This document shows, piece after piece, positions 14,629 through 15,059 of a stretch of 15,059 nt of DNA. The DNA comes from Oceanospirillum sp964342385. Lineage in GTDB: Bacteria; Pseudomonadota; Gammaproteobacteria; Pseudomonadales; Halomonadaceae. Numbering within the stretch: position 1 is the stretch's first letter; each line of letters starts with the position of its first letter. The notes under the pieces were generated by a model. The model saw nothing but the letters and a program-made list of their open reading frames with translations. It searched no databases and had not been told where the DNA came from. Both the position numbers and the translations under genes were made by a program. The stretch covers positions 1-15,059 of the forward strand of contig CAYFGP010000152.1 of assembly GCA_964342385.1 (NCBI GenBank), given 5' to 3'.

Positions 14629-15059
14629 ATGATGTGGGAGTCGATCATCACATTAGGCCTGATGGCAATCCTGTTGATCGGCTCACCGGGGCCAGCTGCG
14701 ATGGCGCTTGCGGCCACGGGTTCCAGTCATAGTTTCCGTCAGGGTTTGCCGCTGATACTGGGCTTGATCACAGGTGTTCTGCTTACGGGGCTACTGACCA
14801 GCGCGGGCATGTTAACGCTGTTCAGTCGTTGGCCCGAAGCCAGAGTGGTTATGCAGATTATCGGCGGCGTTTTTATTCTGGTTATGGCGCTGCGTATGTT
14901 GCGCCAACCGGTGGAAGGTGAACAGGAATCGGTTGAGCAGGGAGAGGCTGGACAGGGTAAAGCTGCACAAGGTGATGTTGCCCAAGGACTAATCCTAGAG
15001 ACTGGCGCTCAGTTTGGCTTCCGCTCCGGTGTGTTGATGAATATTCTCAGCCCAAAAGC
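14629..15059 (+). CDS. LysE/RhtB-family exporter, N-terminal part, cut by window end
   Basis: The first 143 codons of an inner-membrane exporter of the LysE/RhtB superfamily, which expels amino acids or related metabolites. The start ATGATG at 14629 follows AAGGGG (14618-14623). Helix 1 ends in the typical SPGPAAM motif, followed by a second helix (LPLILGLITGVLLTGLL), a third (VVMQIIGGVFILVMALRML) and the FRSGVLMNILSPK motif at the cut, which in the family precedes helix 4. The cytoplasmic loop between (about residues 95-125) is Glu/Gln/Gly-rich and repetitive (AGQGK, AAQGD, VAQG). It probably closes the operon with the two GNAT genes. The frame is open to the last base, so the gene is incomplete only because the window ends. 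Confidence 0.9.
   Translation, partial: MMWESIITLGLMAILLIGSPGPAAMALAATGSSHSFRQGLPLILGLITGVLLTGLLTSAGMLTLFSRWPEARVVMQIIGGVFILVMALRMLRQPVEGEQESVEQGEAGQGKAAQGDVAQGLILETGAQFGFRSGVLMNILSPK

Overview
The window looks chromosomal and comes from a Gram-negative bacterium, probably a marine gammaproteobacterium of the Oceanospirillales/Alteromonadales type. Evidence: a TonB-dependent outer-membrane receptor, signal peptides, a Fur-box-like site, a TrhO-type rhodanese, OmpR-type signalling, mid-range GC and frequent TTG start options. The exact genus cannot be read from the sequence. I see no rRNA, tRNA, CRISPR, transposase, integrase or convincing attC site.

Layout. (1) 1-430 holds no gene I trust, but its right end carries four GGT-type direct repeats about one helical turn apart and a large 11-bp inverted repeat next to the first gene. 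(2) 431-4873, plus strand, is a three-gene signalling operon: an exported TPR protein with DUF3108-like and PsbP-like domains, a two-TM histidine kinase with a large periplasmic domain, and an OmpR-family response regulator. A hairpin plus T-run follows. (3) 5051-7374, minus strand, holds trhO (tRNA uridine hydroxylase), a dihydrofolate reductase strikingly like the trimethoprim-resistant integron enzyme DfrA1, and an unrecognised 168-aa protein with no good start codon. (4) 7529-12085, minus strand, is a tight operon of a FyuA-like TonB receptor, a YbtX/RhtX/FptX-like MFS carrier and a class A FAD monooxygenase. It diverges from an AraC-family regulator (12240-13175). (5) 13400-15059, plus strand, is a probable operon of two GNAT acetyltransferases and a LysE/RhtB exporter cut by the window end.

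How they work together. The receptor, inner-membrane carrier and AraC regulator have the same composition as the uptake half of yersiniabactin/pyochelin-type siderophore systems, without biosynthesis genes in the window. The divergent intergenic region carries a Fur-box-like sequence overlapping a good sigma-70 promoter for the regulator, and two ATCGGGA direct repeats exactly 20 bp apart that suit an AraC-type dimer. The flavin monooxygenase is translationally coupled to the carrier and is the unusual part: it may process the imported ligand.

A second theme is low-complexity insertion in otherwise conserved proteins: a 33-residue Ser/His/Gln/Asn insertion just after the phospho-acceptor helix of the kinase, a Gly/Ser/Lys/Arg insertion in its ATPase domain, an 18-bp perfect-frame tandem repeat in its sensor domain, a Thr-rich N-terminus on TrhO and a Gln-Gly-rich loop in the LysE exporter.
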